Shown: in pieces, positions 57,852 to 64,000 of the stretch
Layout of the letters: each line of letters begins with the position of its first letter
Position numbering within the stretch: position 1 is the stretch's first letter
Source: Serinibacter arcticus
Lineage (GTDB): Bacteria > Actinomycetota > Actinomycetes > Actinomycetales > Beutenbergiaceae
Assembly: GCF_004786095.1 (NCBI RefSeq)
Contig: NZ_RHPJ01000002.1
Coordinates: 1 to 64,000, forward strand
DNA: 64,000 nucleotides
Direction: 5' to 3'
The notes under the pieces: model-generated
What the model saw: the letters and a program-made list of their open reading frames with translations, nothing else
The model's database searches: none
Told to the model about the DNA's origin: nothing
Position numbers and translations under genes: made by a program

Positions 57852-60391
57852 TGTGGCGTCTCACGTGGGCGCAGATGCGCCGCAACGTCGGCAAGCTCAT
57901 CGCCGTCGGGATCGCGATCGCGCTCGGCACCGGCTTCATCACGGCCACGTTCGTCACGACGAACGCCGTCGAGGACACCGCCCTGGCTGCTGCCCGGTCC
58001 TCGGTCGGTGACCCCGACCTCGTCGTCAGCTCCAGCGCCTACGCGCTCGAGGACTCCGACCGCGACGCGCTCGCGGCGATCGACGGCGTCGCCGCGGTGC
58101 AGGTCGCGGCCAACGTGTTCCGCGAGATCGCCACGCCGCAAGGCCAGGAGGTGCTGGTGCTGAACGCACCGGCCACCGACCCGCGGCTCGGCACCACCAC
58201 GCTGCTCGAGGGCCGCGAGCCCGAGGCTGCCGGTGAGATCGCGTTGCCGACGTCGACCGCCGACCGCCTCGGGGTGGCGCTCGGTGACTCCGTCGACCTG
58301 GTCTCGACCGTGTACTCCGACGACGCGTCCGCCGAACCGACTCGCACCGTCGAGCAGGTCACCCTGGTGGGCCTGCTGTCCGACGGGACCGGCTTCGGGT
58401 TCGGCCTGCCGTCCGCGCTCGCCGCACCCGCCGACCTCGAGGGCTGGCGCGCCGACGACGGCAACTCCACCTACTCCCTCCTCACCCTCACGACCGACGA
58501 CGGCGCCGACGTCGCCGCGGTGGGCGACGCCGTCACGGCCGCGGTCGCGAGCACCGACAGCACGACCGTCATCACCGGTGAGCAGTACGCCCGCGACGTG
58601 GCGGCCAGCTTCACCGACGGCATCCAGATCTTCCGGGCGCTCATCCTCGCGTTCGCGGCCGTCGCGATGGCCGTGGCGGGCATCGTCATCGCCAACACCT
58701 TCACGGTCCTGGTCGCGCAGCGCACCCGCACGCTCGCGCTGCTGCGCTGCGTCGGCGCCACGAAGACCCAGATCAGGCGATCTGTGCGGCTCGAGGCGCT
58801 CGTGCTCGGCGTCGTCGCGTCCGTGGCGGGCATCCTGATCGGACTCGGCCTCGGCCAGCTCGCGCTGTCGATCATCCACGCGAGGGTCGAGGGCGTCCCC
58901 GCGCCGACGACCGTCCCGGTCGACCTCGCCACGATCCTCGTTCCGCTCCTCTCGGGCGTCGTCGTCACGGTGGTCGCGGCGGGCGGCGCGGCACGTCTGG
59001 CGACGTCGGTCGCTCCCCTCGCCGCGATGCGTCCGGTCGATGCCGTCGTCAGCGAGCGCAGCCGGCGTCTCCGCCCGATCCTCGGGTGGATCCTCACCGG
59101 TGGCGGCCTCGCGCTGATGGTCGGCGCCCTGGTCATGTCCCGCGTCGAGGGGACCTTCGAGGTGGCCCTGGCGGTCGGCGTGCTGGGCGGACTGATCTCG
59201 ATCGTCGGCGTCGTGATGGCCGCCATCACGATCGTGCCGGCGCTGGCCGGGCTGCTGGGGCGCGGCGTCGCCCGCCTCGGTGGCGCCCCTCTCACGCTGG
59301 CCGCGACGAACTCGGTCCGCAACCCGCGGCGCACGACGTCGACCGCGACGGCGCTGATCGTCGGCGTCGCGCTCGTCACCATGATGTCGACGGGTGCCGC
59401 GATGGCGCGCGAGCAGCTCGAGAGCGAGCTCGACGCGCAGTTCGCGATCGACGTGGCGGTGGGCGGCGAGAACCTGTCCCCCGCGACGATCGACGCGATC
59501 ACGGCGGTCGACGGCGTGCAGGACACCGTGCTGCTGCGCACCGCTCAGATCGACGTCGAGACGGCGAGCTTCGCCACGACGGCGACCGTGTACGTCGCCG
59601 ACCCCGCCACGATCGGCTCGGTCCTGGCGACCGCGCCGGCCGACTGGGACCCGTCGACCGTGCTGGCCGACGGCTACCTCATCAGCCAGGACGGCCCGGT
59701 GACGCTCGGCACGGTCGGTGAGGGCGAGGAGTTCGACGGCGTGCTGGTCGAGGGTCTGCCCGACTACTCGATCATGGTGACCGAGCAGGTGGCCGACGAG
59801 CTGGAGCTCGTCGGGTCCCAGGAGTCGCTGTGGATCGCGCTGGCCGACGACGCCGACCCGGTCGACGCCGCCGACGCGATCCGCGACGCCGTGAGCGACA
59901 CCACCGCCGGGACCGACGCTGCGGCGCCGCAGGTCGGGGGCGGTGCGATCGAGAAGGCGGGCTTCACGCAGGTGCTGGACACGCTGCTCGCCGTGGTCGT
60001 CGGGCTGCTGGGCGTGGCCGTGGTGATCGCCCTCATCGGGGTGGCGAACACGCTCTCGCTGTCCGTGGTGGAGCGACGCCGCGAGAACGCGCTGCTGCGG
60101 GCGCTGGGTCTGACGCGACGTCAGCTGCGCGCGACACTCGCCGTCGAGGGTGTGCTGCTGGCCGCCGTCGGAGCGATCGTCGGGCTGGTGCTGGGCCTGG
60201 TGTACGGCTGGATCGGCGGCCTGCTGCTGCTCGGCCCGACCACCGGCATGACGGTCGGCAGCCTGTCGGTCCCGTGGAATGCGGTGCTCGCGGTGCTGGC
60301 CGTGGCGGTGGCCGCCGGGGTGCTCGCCTCGGTGCTGCCGGCCCGCGGCGCGGTCCGGGTCCCGCCGGTGGCGGCCCTCGCCGCCGAGTAG
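57851..60391 (+). CDS. ABC transporter permease with two FtsX domains (MacB type)
   Basis: An 846-residue permease: helix 1 (about 17-40), an extracellular MacB_PCD domain (45-260), FtsX helices (about 265-415; VALAILRTRTLALLRC-like cytoplasmic loop RTRTLALLRCVGATKTQIRR), two central helices (430-485), a second extracellular domain (525-700) and a last FtsX set (715-840; RRRENALLRALGLTRRQLRA). The layout is typical of large actinobacterial MacB permeases. The loop motif ALLRxxGxT couples to the ATPase. It ends before a 53-bp hairpin repeat. Substrate unknown. Confidence 0.94.
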   Translation: MWRLTWAQMRRNVGKLIAVGIAIALGTGFITATFVTTNAVEDTALAAARSSVGDPDLVVSSSAYALEDSDRDALAAIDGVAAVQVAANVFREIATPQGQEVLVLNAPATDPRLGTTTLLEGREPEAAGEIALPTSTADRLGVALGDSVDLVSTVYSDDASAEPTRTVEQVTLVGLLSDGTGFGFGLPSALAAPADLEGWRADDGNSTYSLLTLTTDDGADVAAVGDAVTAAVASTDSTTVITGEQYARDVAASFTDGIQIFRALILAFAAVAMAVAGIVIANTFTVLVAQRTRTLALLRCVGATKTQIRRSVRLEALVLGVVASVAGILIGLGLGQLALSIIHARVEGVPAPTTVPVDLATILVPLLSGVVVTVVAAGGAARLATSVAPLAAMRPVDAVVSERSRRLRPILGWILTGGGLALMVGALVMSRVEGTFEVALAVGVLGGLISIVGVVMAAITIVPALAGLLGRGVARLGGAPLTLAATNSVRNPRRTTSTATALIVGVALVTMMSTGAAMAREQLESELDAQFAIDVAVGGENLSPATIDAITAVDGVQDTVLLRTAQIDVETASFATTATVYVADPATIGSVLATAPADWDPSTVLADGYLISQDGPVTLGTVGEGEEFDGVLVEGLPDYSIMVTEQVADELELVGSQESLWIALADDADPVDAADAIRDAVSDTTAGTDAAAPQVGGGAIEKAGFTQVLDTLLAVVVGLLGVAVVIALIGVANTLSLSVVERRRENALLRALGLTRRQLRATLAVEGVLLAAVGAIVGLVLGLVYGWIGGLLLLGPTTGMTVGSLSVPWNAVLAVLAVAVAAGVLASVLPARGAVRVPPVAALAAE

Positions 60392-60419
60392 ACCGACCCT
60401 CTCCGCCGCACCCCCCGCC

Positions 60420-60472
60420 GAGAACGGTTGGTGGGGCTGCAGCAGCGTGTTCAGGCCTCATCGAGCGTTCTC
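60420..60472. repeat. 53-bp GAGAACGG hairpin repeat, copy D1
   Basis: Ends GAGAACG/CGTTCTC are inverted, and GGTGGGGC pairs partly with GCCTCATC inside. It stands 28 bases after the MacB-type permease stop and has the same length as D2 and D3. Confidence 0.7.
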
Positions 60473-60521
60473 GATCAGACAGGATCTGCAGTGCAGCTGT
60501 CGGGGGTTGGACTCGGCCCCG

Positions 60522-61469
60522 TCAGGCCGTGGCCGAGTGACCGGCGGGGAGTCCCATGGCGACACGAAGAGCCGCTCGAATGACCCCGGGTACGTATCCT
60601 TCCCGGCGAAGATCGTCCGCGGTGAACCGCAGGATCATGACTCGCCCGGTGCCGACCAGCGCGTTCTGGCGATGCCGATCAGCCAGCAGGGCCTCCGCCC
60701 GCTCGTGCACGGATCGACCGTCGATCTCGACGATGAGCCATCGACCATCGGGCATCCTCCAGCCCAGGTCGCCACGCGCGAGGAGTCTTCCGGCGTCGTC
60801 GTGGACGGCAACCTGCAGCTCGGGAGGAGGCAGTCCGGCGTCGTGGCACTGCAACCGGGCCCAGGTCTCGAGCTGGGACTCGGCGAGCCCGTTCGCCTCG
60901 TGACCCCACTCCTTCAGCCGGCGGGCTCCCCTACGTCCCCGCGACAGACTCAGCAGCTCGTCGACGCTGGCGAGGCAACCGGTGTGGAGAGCCCAGTCGA
61001 GCATCGCGACGAGGTGCAGCCGATCCAGGTGCGGCAACGACTGGATCAGCGCCTCCGGCACGCTCGGCACCCGACGACCACCGACGATCTCCGTCCTGCC
61101 CACGGCGTGCTGCGCGCTCCCACGCGCGTCGGTTCCCGTGCGACGCACGGCCTTGGCGTCGAAGCGGTGGGGAAGCCCCCAGCAACCGCGCAGGGCGAGG
61201 GATCCGAGTCCGACGGCGACAGCCCCGGGACCCGCCCGAAGCAGCGCGCGCTCGACGTCGCGGAGCCGACGCACCTGCGGATCGGAGCCGACGTCGGGTG
61301 TGGTGTCGAGCACGACCTCGTCCACCCGGACCCAGCCCGACGCGATCCGGCGGGCGACTCCACGGTGGTCGAGTCCATGGTTGCGGCACTGCGCCACGGT
61401 GAGGAACCCACGCTGCGCGCTCGCCAGCCGGGCGAGCTCGGGGTTGAGGGGAGTGAGTCGTCGCACCAC
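60522..61469 (-). CDS. AbiEi-antitoxin-like / DUF559 (PD-(D/E)XK-like) protein
   Basis: A protein of about 315 residues. The N-terminal 55 residues resemble the AbiEi antitoxin wHTH (LARLASAQRGFLTVAQCRNHGLDHRGVARRIASGWV). The C-terminal part has a DUF559-like nuclease core: DLGWRMPDGRWLIVEIDGRSVHERAEALLADRHRQNAL, with D, E-x-D and following R/Q. Many actinobacteria carry several such proteins of unknown role. GTG at 61469 or 61466 is chosen because upstream codons translate two hairpin repeats. No toxin gene is adjacent. Confidence 0.78.
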   Translation of the reverse strand: MVRRLTPLNPELARLASAQRGFLTVAQCRNHGLDHRGVARRIASGWVRVDEVVLDTTPDVGSDPQVRRLRDVERALLRAGPGAVAVGLGSLALRGCWGLPHRFDAKAVRRTGTDARGSAQHAVGRTEIVGGRRVPSVPEALIQSLPHLDRLHLVAMLDWALHTGCLASVDELLSLSRGRRGARRLKEWGHEANGLAESQLETWARLQCHDAGLPPPELQVAVHDDAGRLLARGDLGWRMPDGRWLIVEIDGRSVHERAEALLADRHRQNALVGTGRVMILRFTADDLRREGYVPGVIRAALRVAMGLPAGHSATA

Positions 61470-61589
61470 CGCAGTCCATCGGATCGAGGATCGTGCCGAC
61501 ACCCCGAGGGGTCCCAGCGCGACTCGCCGCGACTGCGACGACGGCTGGGGACAGTTCACGCGCCGCCAACCGCGCCAGGATGCCGGACC

Positions 61590-61642
61590 CAGAACGGTGG
61601 GTGCGGCTGAACGCGGCCCTCCCGGCCGCACCTGCCGTTCTC
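61590..61642. repeat. 53-bp hairpin repeat, copy D2
   Basis: AGAACGG...GGTGCGGC pairs with GCCGCACC...CCGTTCT. It is 20 bases from copy D3, with nearly the same right arm. Confidence 0.85.
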
Positions 61643-61661
61643 GATGCCGCGGCGCCGCGGT

Positions 61662-61714
61662 GAGAACGGTGGGGGCGGCTCGAAGCGGACCCTTGAGCCG
61701 CACCTGCCGTTCTC
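61662..61714. repeat. 53-bp hairpin repeat, copy D3
   Basis: GAGAACGGTGGGGGCGGCTC pairs with GAGCCGCACCTGCCGTTCTC almost fully. The D2-D3 pair lies between the rplI terminator and the AbiEi-like gene. Confidence 0.88.
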
Positions 61715-61722
61715 GGCGGGAT

Positions 61723-61751
61723 GGGGGTGGGGGTGGGGGTGGGGGTGGGGG
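61723..61751 (+). repeat. GGGGGT tandem repeat, quadruplex-forming
   Basis: Five runs of five G separated by single T. This is an ideal G-quadruplex sequence on the + strand (C-rich in the rplI operon transcript). Confidence 0.9.
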
Positions 61752-61755
61752 ATGC

Positions 61756-61791
61756 GGAACGGCCCGGGTCCGTGAGGACCCGGGCCGTTCC
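61756..61791 (-). terminator. Terminator of the rpsF-ssb-rpsR-rplI operon
   Basis: GGAACGGCCCGGGTCC, a 4-base loop and the perfect 16-base complement, 41 bases beyond the rplI stop. No T-run follows. Confidence 0.85.
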
Positions 61792-61832
61792 GTCGATCAG
61801 CGCGCCGGCCGCGTGGCCGACCTCCGCGACGC

Positions 61833-62288
61833 TCACACGTCGGAGGCGACGACCTCCACGGTCAGCTTCGCGGTGACCTCGTCGTGCAGGTGCACGACGA
61901 CCTGGTGCTTGCCCAGGGTCTTGATGTGACCCTTGGCCTCGATCTTGCGACGGTCGACCGACGGGCCACCGGCGGCCTTGACGGCGTCCGCGATGTCCTT
62001 GGTGGTGACCGCACCGAAGAGACGGCCGCCGGCGCCGGAGCGCGCGGGGACCGAGAACGTCTTCGACTCGAGCGAGTCGCGGACGGAGGACGCGGCCTCG
62101 ACCGTGGCGTGCGCACGCTTGGCGCGCGCGGCACGGATGGCCTCGACCTCCTTGGCGGCACCCTTGGACCAGCCGGTGGCCAGACCGCGGGGAACGAGGA
62201 AGTTACGGGCGTACCCGTCCTTGACCTCGACGATGTCGCCGGGGGCACCGAGACCGGTGACCTCGTGCGTGAGGATCAGCTTTGCCAT
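61833..62288 (-). CDS. rplI: 50S ribosomal protein L9
   Basis: A 151-residue protein with the L9 N-terminal fold [35 protein letters not shown], a long connecting helix (about 45-75) and the C-terminal RNA-binding domain ([14 protein letters not shown]...[27 protein letters not shown]). It supports the L1 stalk of the large subunit. GAAGGG precedes the ATG. Last gene of the operon, 13 bases after rpsR, followed by a strong terminator. Confidence 0.98.
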   Translation of the reverse strand: MAKLILTHEVTGLGAPGDIVEVKDGYARNFLVPRGLATGWSKGAAKEVEAIRAARAKRAHATVEAASSVRDSLESKTFSVPARSGAGGRLFGAVTTKDIADAVKAAGGPSVDRRKIEAKGHIKTLGKHQVVVHLHDEVTAKLTVEVVASDV

Positions 62289-62301
62289 GGTTCTACCCTT
62301 C

Positions 62302-62541
62302 TCAGCGAGCGGAGCTCGAGTAGGGGAGCAGAGCCATCTCGCGGGCGTTCTTCACGGCCCGGGCGATCTTGCGCTGGTCCTGCACGGAGACACCGGTCAC
62401 GCGACGGGCGCGGATCTTGCCGCGGTCCGAGATGAACTTGCGCAGCAGGACGGTGTCCTTGTAGTCGACCGCACCCTCGAGCTTGACGCTCTTGAGCGGG
62501 CTGACCTTCTTCTTCGGCTTGCGAAGGACAGGCTTCGCCAT
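62302..62541 (-). CDS. rpsR: 30S ribosomal protein S18
   Basis: A 79-residue S18: [14 protein letters not shown], then [50 protein letters not shown]. No Cys-type zinc ribbon is present, so this is the zinc-independent (C-minus) form. It pairs with S6 on the platform of the small subunit. AAGGAGA stands before the ATG; it lies between ssb and rplI. Confidence 0.98.
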   Translation of the reverse strand: MAKPVLRKPKKKVSPLKSVKLEGAVDYKDTVLLRKFISDRGKIRARRVTGVSVQDQRKIARAVKNAREMALLPYSSSAR

Positions 62542-62596
62542 GAGTTTTCTCCTTCAGTGATCGCCGGCGGCCGCGCGGGCCGCCAGGCGGTGATGT

Positions 62597-63169
62597 CTAG
62601 AACGGGGGCTCGTCCGGGTAGGAGCTGGAGCCACCCGAGGCCCACGGGTCGTCGGTGCTCGAGCTGCTGCTCGCGCCGCCCCGGGAACCTCCCGACTGCT
62701 CGCCGTAGCCGCTGCCACCGCCGCTGCTGCTTCCCCCACCGGAGAAGCCGCCACCGCCGTTGCCGCCGCCTCCGCCACCGCTGAAGCCACCGCCGCCGCC
62801 ACCGCGCTGCGAGCGCGTGACCTTGGCCGAGGCGTAGCGGAGCGAAGGGCCGACCTCGTCGACCTGCAGCTCGACGACGGTGCGCTTCTCACCCTCGCGG
62901 GTCTCGTAGGAGCGCTGGACCAGACGACCCGTGACCACCACGCGGGTTCCCTTGGTGAGGGACTCCGCCACGTTCTCCGCGGCCTCGCGCCAGATCGAGC
63001 AGCGCATGAACAGCGTGTCGCTGTCCTTCCACTCGTTGGTCTGGCGGTCGAACGTGCGGGGCGTGGACGCGACGGTGAAGTTCGCGACTGCCGCGCCGCT
63101 GGGCGTGAAGCGCAGCTCGGGGTCAGCCGTGAGGTTGCCGATCACGGTGATGACGGTCTCGCCTGCCAT
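62597..63169 (-). CDS. ssb: Single-stranded DNA-binding protein
   Basis: A 190-residue SSB: OB fold in residues 1-115 ([81 protein letters not shown]), a Gly/Ser-rich linker of about 55 residues and the acidic tip ending SYPDEPPF, which binds partner proteins. AGGAG precedes the ATG. The operon position between rpsF and rpsR is the conserved actinobacterial one. Confidence 0.98.
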   Translation of the reverse strand: MAGETVITVIGNLTADPELRFTPSGAAVANFTVASTPRTFDRQTNEWKDSDTLFMRCSIWREAAENVAESLTKGTRVVVTGRLVQRSYETREGEKRTVVELQVDEVGPSLRYASAKVTRSQRGGGGGGFSGGGGGGNGGGGFSGGGSSSGGGSGYGEQSGGSRGGASSSSSTDDPWASGGSSSYPDEPPF

Positions 63170-63216
63170 GGATGCTCCTGGAGGTGTGAAGAGTCAGACG
63201 TGCGGGTGGACGAGGC

Positions 63217-63507
63217 TCAGTGAGCGTCGGGACGCAGCAGCTTGGTGCGCAGGATGGCCTCGTTGAGGCCGAGCTGGCGGTCGAGCTCCTGGGCGAGGGC
63301 CGGCGTCGCCGTCATGTTGACGACGGCGTAGATGCCTTCGGCCTTCTTGGAGATCTCGAACGCCAGGCGGCGCTTGCCCCAGATGTCGACCTTGTCGACG
63401 GAGCCACCACCAGTCGTGATCACGGAAAGGAACTTGTCGAGCGACGGAGCGACGGTGCGCTCGTCAACCTCGGGGTCGAGGATCAACATCAACTCGTACT
63501 GACGCAT
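63217..63507 (-). CDS. rpsF: 30S ribosomal protein S6
   Basis: A 96-residue S6: [84 protein letters not shown] start at the ATG at 63507 (GAGGAGG about 11 bases upstream), not at the GTG four codons earlier which lies on the ribosome site itself. First gene of the rpsF-ssb-rpsR-rplI operon; a hairpin-rich leader precedes it. Confidence 0.98.
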   Translation of the reverse strand: MRQYELMLILDPEVDERTVAPSLDKFLSVITTGGGSVDKVDIWGKRRLAFEISKKAEGIYAVVNMTATPALAQELDRQLGLNEAILRTKLLRPDAH

Positions 63508-63536
63508 GTAGATACCCACCTCCTCTGGTCTGGGCG

Positions 63537-63626
63537 GTCACGGACTTTCCGTGACAGGAGGGTGATGCGTTCGTCCGTGCACGGACACCCCGGGTCGGGG
63601 TGGAAGCACGCGGACGTCCGATCTTA
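63537..63626 (-). promoter_or_regulatory. rpsF operon leader with hairpins and -10 box
   Basis: On the minus strand TAAGAT (63621-63626) is a good -10 box. The leader of about 107 bases contains CACCCC/GGGGTG arms (63586-63602), a TCCGTGCACGGA palindrome (63574-63585) and a perfect GTCACGGA-CTT-TCCGTGAC hairpin (63537-63555) just before the ribosome site. Autoregulation by S6:S18 through a leader hairpin is known in other bacteria, and this is a candidate. Confidence 0.5.
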
Positions 63627-63709
63627 GCAGTGCGGACGGCCCCTCGGCGCCCTCGCAAGCGCCTGTGGACGCCCGTCGACGCCTGGCACGACGCCGATCA
63701 CGACACCGC

Positions 63710-64000
63710 TCAGGACGTCGGCGAGGGCGCCGGCGTCGGGACGGGAGCCGGCTGCTGCGTCGGGGCCGGCGTCGGGGTCGGCGCGGGGGTCGGCGACGGC
63801 GTGGGTGCCGGCGTCGTCGGCTCCTGCGTCGGCTCCTCGGTCGGCTCCTGCGTCGGCTCCTCGGTCGGCTCCTGCGTCGGCTCGGGGCCGGTCGAGATCA
63901 CGAGGGTCACGCTCGACCCGACGGCGGCCTGACCGGAGCCCGGCTCGCTGCGGATCACGAGACCGGCGGCGACGTCGTCGGACGACTCCTGCGACGTCGT
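63710..64000 (-). CDS. PASTA-domain protein C-terminus, probably a penicillin-binding protein (5' end outside window)
   Basis: The last 96 codons of a gene entering from the right. A PASTA module end (SQESSDDVAAGLVIRSEPGSGQAAVGSSVTLVISTGP) is followed by a low-complexity tail of EPTQ/EPTE units and APTP repeats (about 55 residues) to the TGA. PASTA modules bind muropeptides outside the cell. In actinobacteria the gene just upstream of rpsF is commonly a bifunctional transglycosylase/transpeptidase, so that is the likely identity; a PknB-type kinase cannot be excluded from this fragment. Confidence 0.75.
   Translation of the reverse strand, partial: TTSQESSDDVAAGLVIRSEPGSGQAAVGSSVTLVISTGPEPTQEPTEEPTQEPTEEPTQEPTTPAPTPSPTPAPTPTPAPTQQPAPVPTPAPSPTS

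Noticed and set aside
63720-63900. CRISPR or intergenic tandem repeat
   Set aside because: The repeats translate in frame as EPTQ/EPTE and APTP units at the C-terminus of a PASTA protein; there are no spacers.
1-64000. tRNA, rRNA, insertion sequence, prophage or integrase genes
   Set aside because: I looked through the intergenic gaps and frames and found no cloverleaf, transposase or integrase signature. A tRNA scan would be needed to be certain.

Overview
The window is chromosomal DNA of a high-GC actinobacterium, most likely Micrococcales of the Cellulomonas/Cellulosimicrobium/Isoptericola kind. This rests on strong G/C third-position bias, frequent GTG starts with 1-4 base gene overlaps, many apparently leaderless genes (TANNNT box 6-7 bases before ATG/GTG), and the order PASTA protein, rpsF, ssb, rpsR, rplI, dnaB at the right end. 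Genus is not resolvable by eye. I saw no tRNA, rRNA, CRISPR array, transposase, prophage or intein. Most long + strand reading frames in the first 20 kb are shadows of minus-strand genes.

1-13125: a sugar-acid/keto-sugar type catabolic locus. A ROK repressor (+) faces a minus-strand operon: ribose-type ABC importer (ATPase, permease, lipoprotein), Gfo/Idh/MocA dehydrogenase, xylose-isomerase-like isomerase, and a giant secreted protein. That protein joins a PQQ-type sugar dehydrogenase propeller, PKD, a CBM-like domain, two isomerase barrels, a Cu-SOD-like domain and SLH anchors, and is cut by the left edge. Operator-like inverted repeats, a consensus TTGACA promoter and two operon hairpins are visible.

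13475-20727: a tightly overlapping seven-gene minus-strand operon that I read as an actinobacterial variant of the ebo metabolite-traffic cluster. It encodes an inositol-phosphate-synthase-like protein, a UbiA prenyltransferase, a sugar isomerase, an EboA-like protein, a TatD hydrolase (EboB-like), an EboE-like barrel and an alkaline-phosphatase-fold protein (EboF-like). The usual dehydroquinate-synthase-like EboD is absent and an Ino1-family protein stands in the operon. This is the best candidate for an uncharacterised system here.

20901-40480: an accessory stretch of single genes and regulator/target pairs: NmrA reductase/AraC, TetR with a perfect 20-base operator, an MmyB-type XRE regulator with an SDR and a repeated operator, three RibD_C reductases, GNATs, an Na+/H+ antiporter, an Nramp-like transporter, VapBC, an M18 aminopeptidase and a lactonase. 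It carries two deletion scars (a GyrI-like/DUF2630 junction and a truncated AHSA1 gene).

40565-49335: two CUT1 sugar importers without their own ATPases, separated by a sugar O-acetyltransferase and a zinc alcohol dehydrogenase. 49469-60391: VKOR, cyclophilin lipoprotein, SelO, YaeQ, DUF427, replicative helicase DnaB, a cluster of DnaA-box-like sequences, a MATE exporter and a MacB-type ABC pair. 60522-64000: an AbiEi/DUF559-like protein, then rplI, rpsR, ssb, rpsF and the C-terminus of a PASTA penicillin-binding-type protein.

A family of 53-54 bp intergenic hairpins with GAGAACG/CGTTCTC ends recurs at least seven times across the window and is not explained by any gene.
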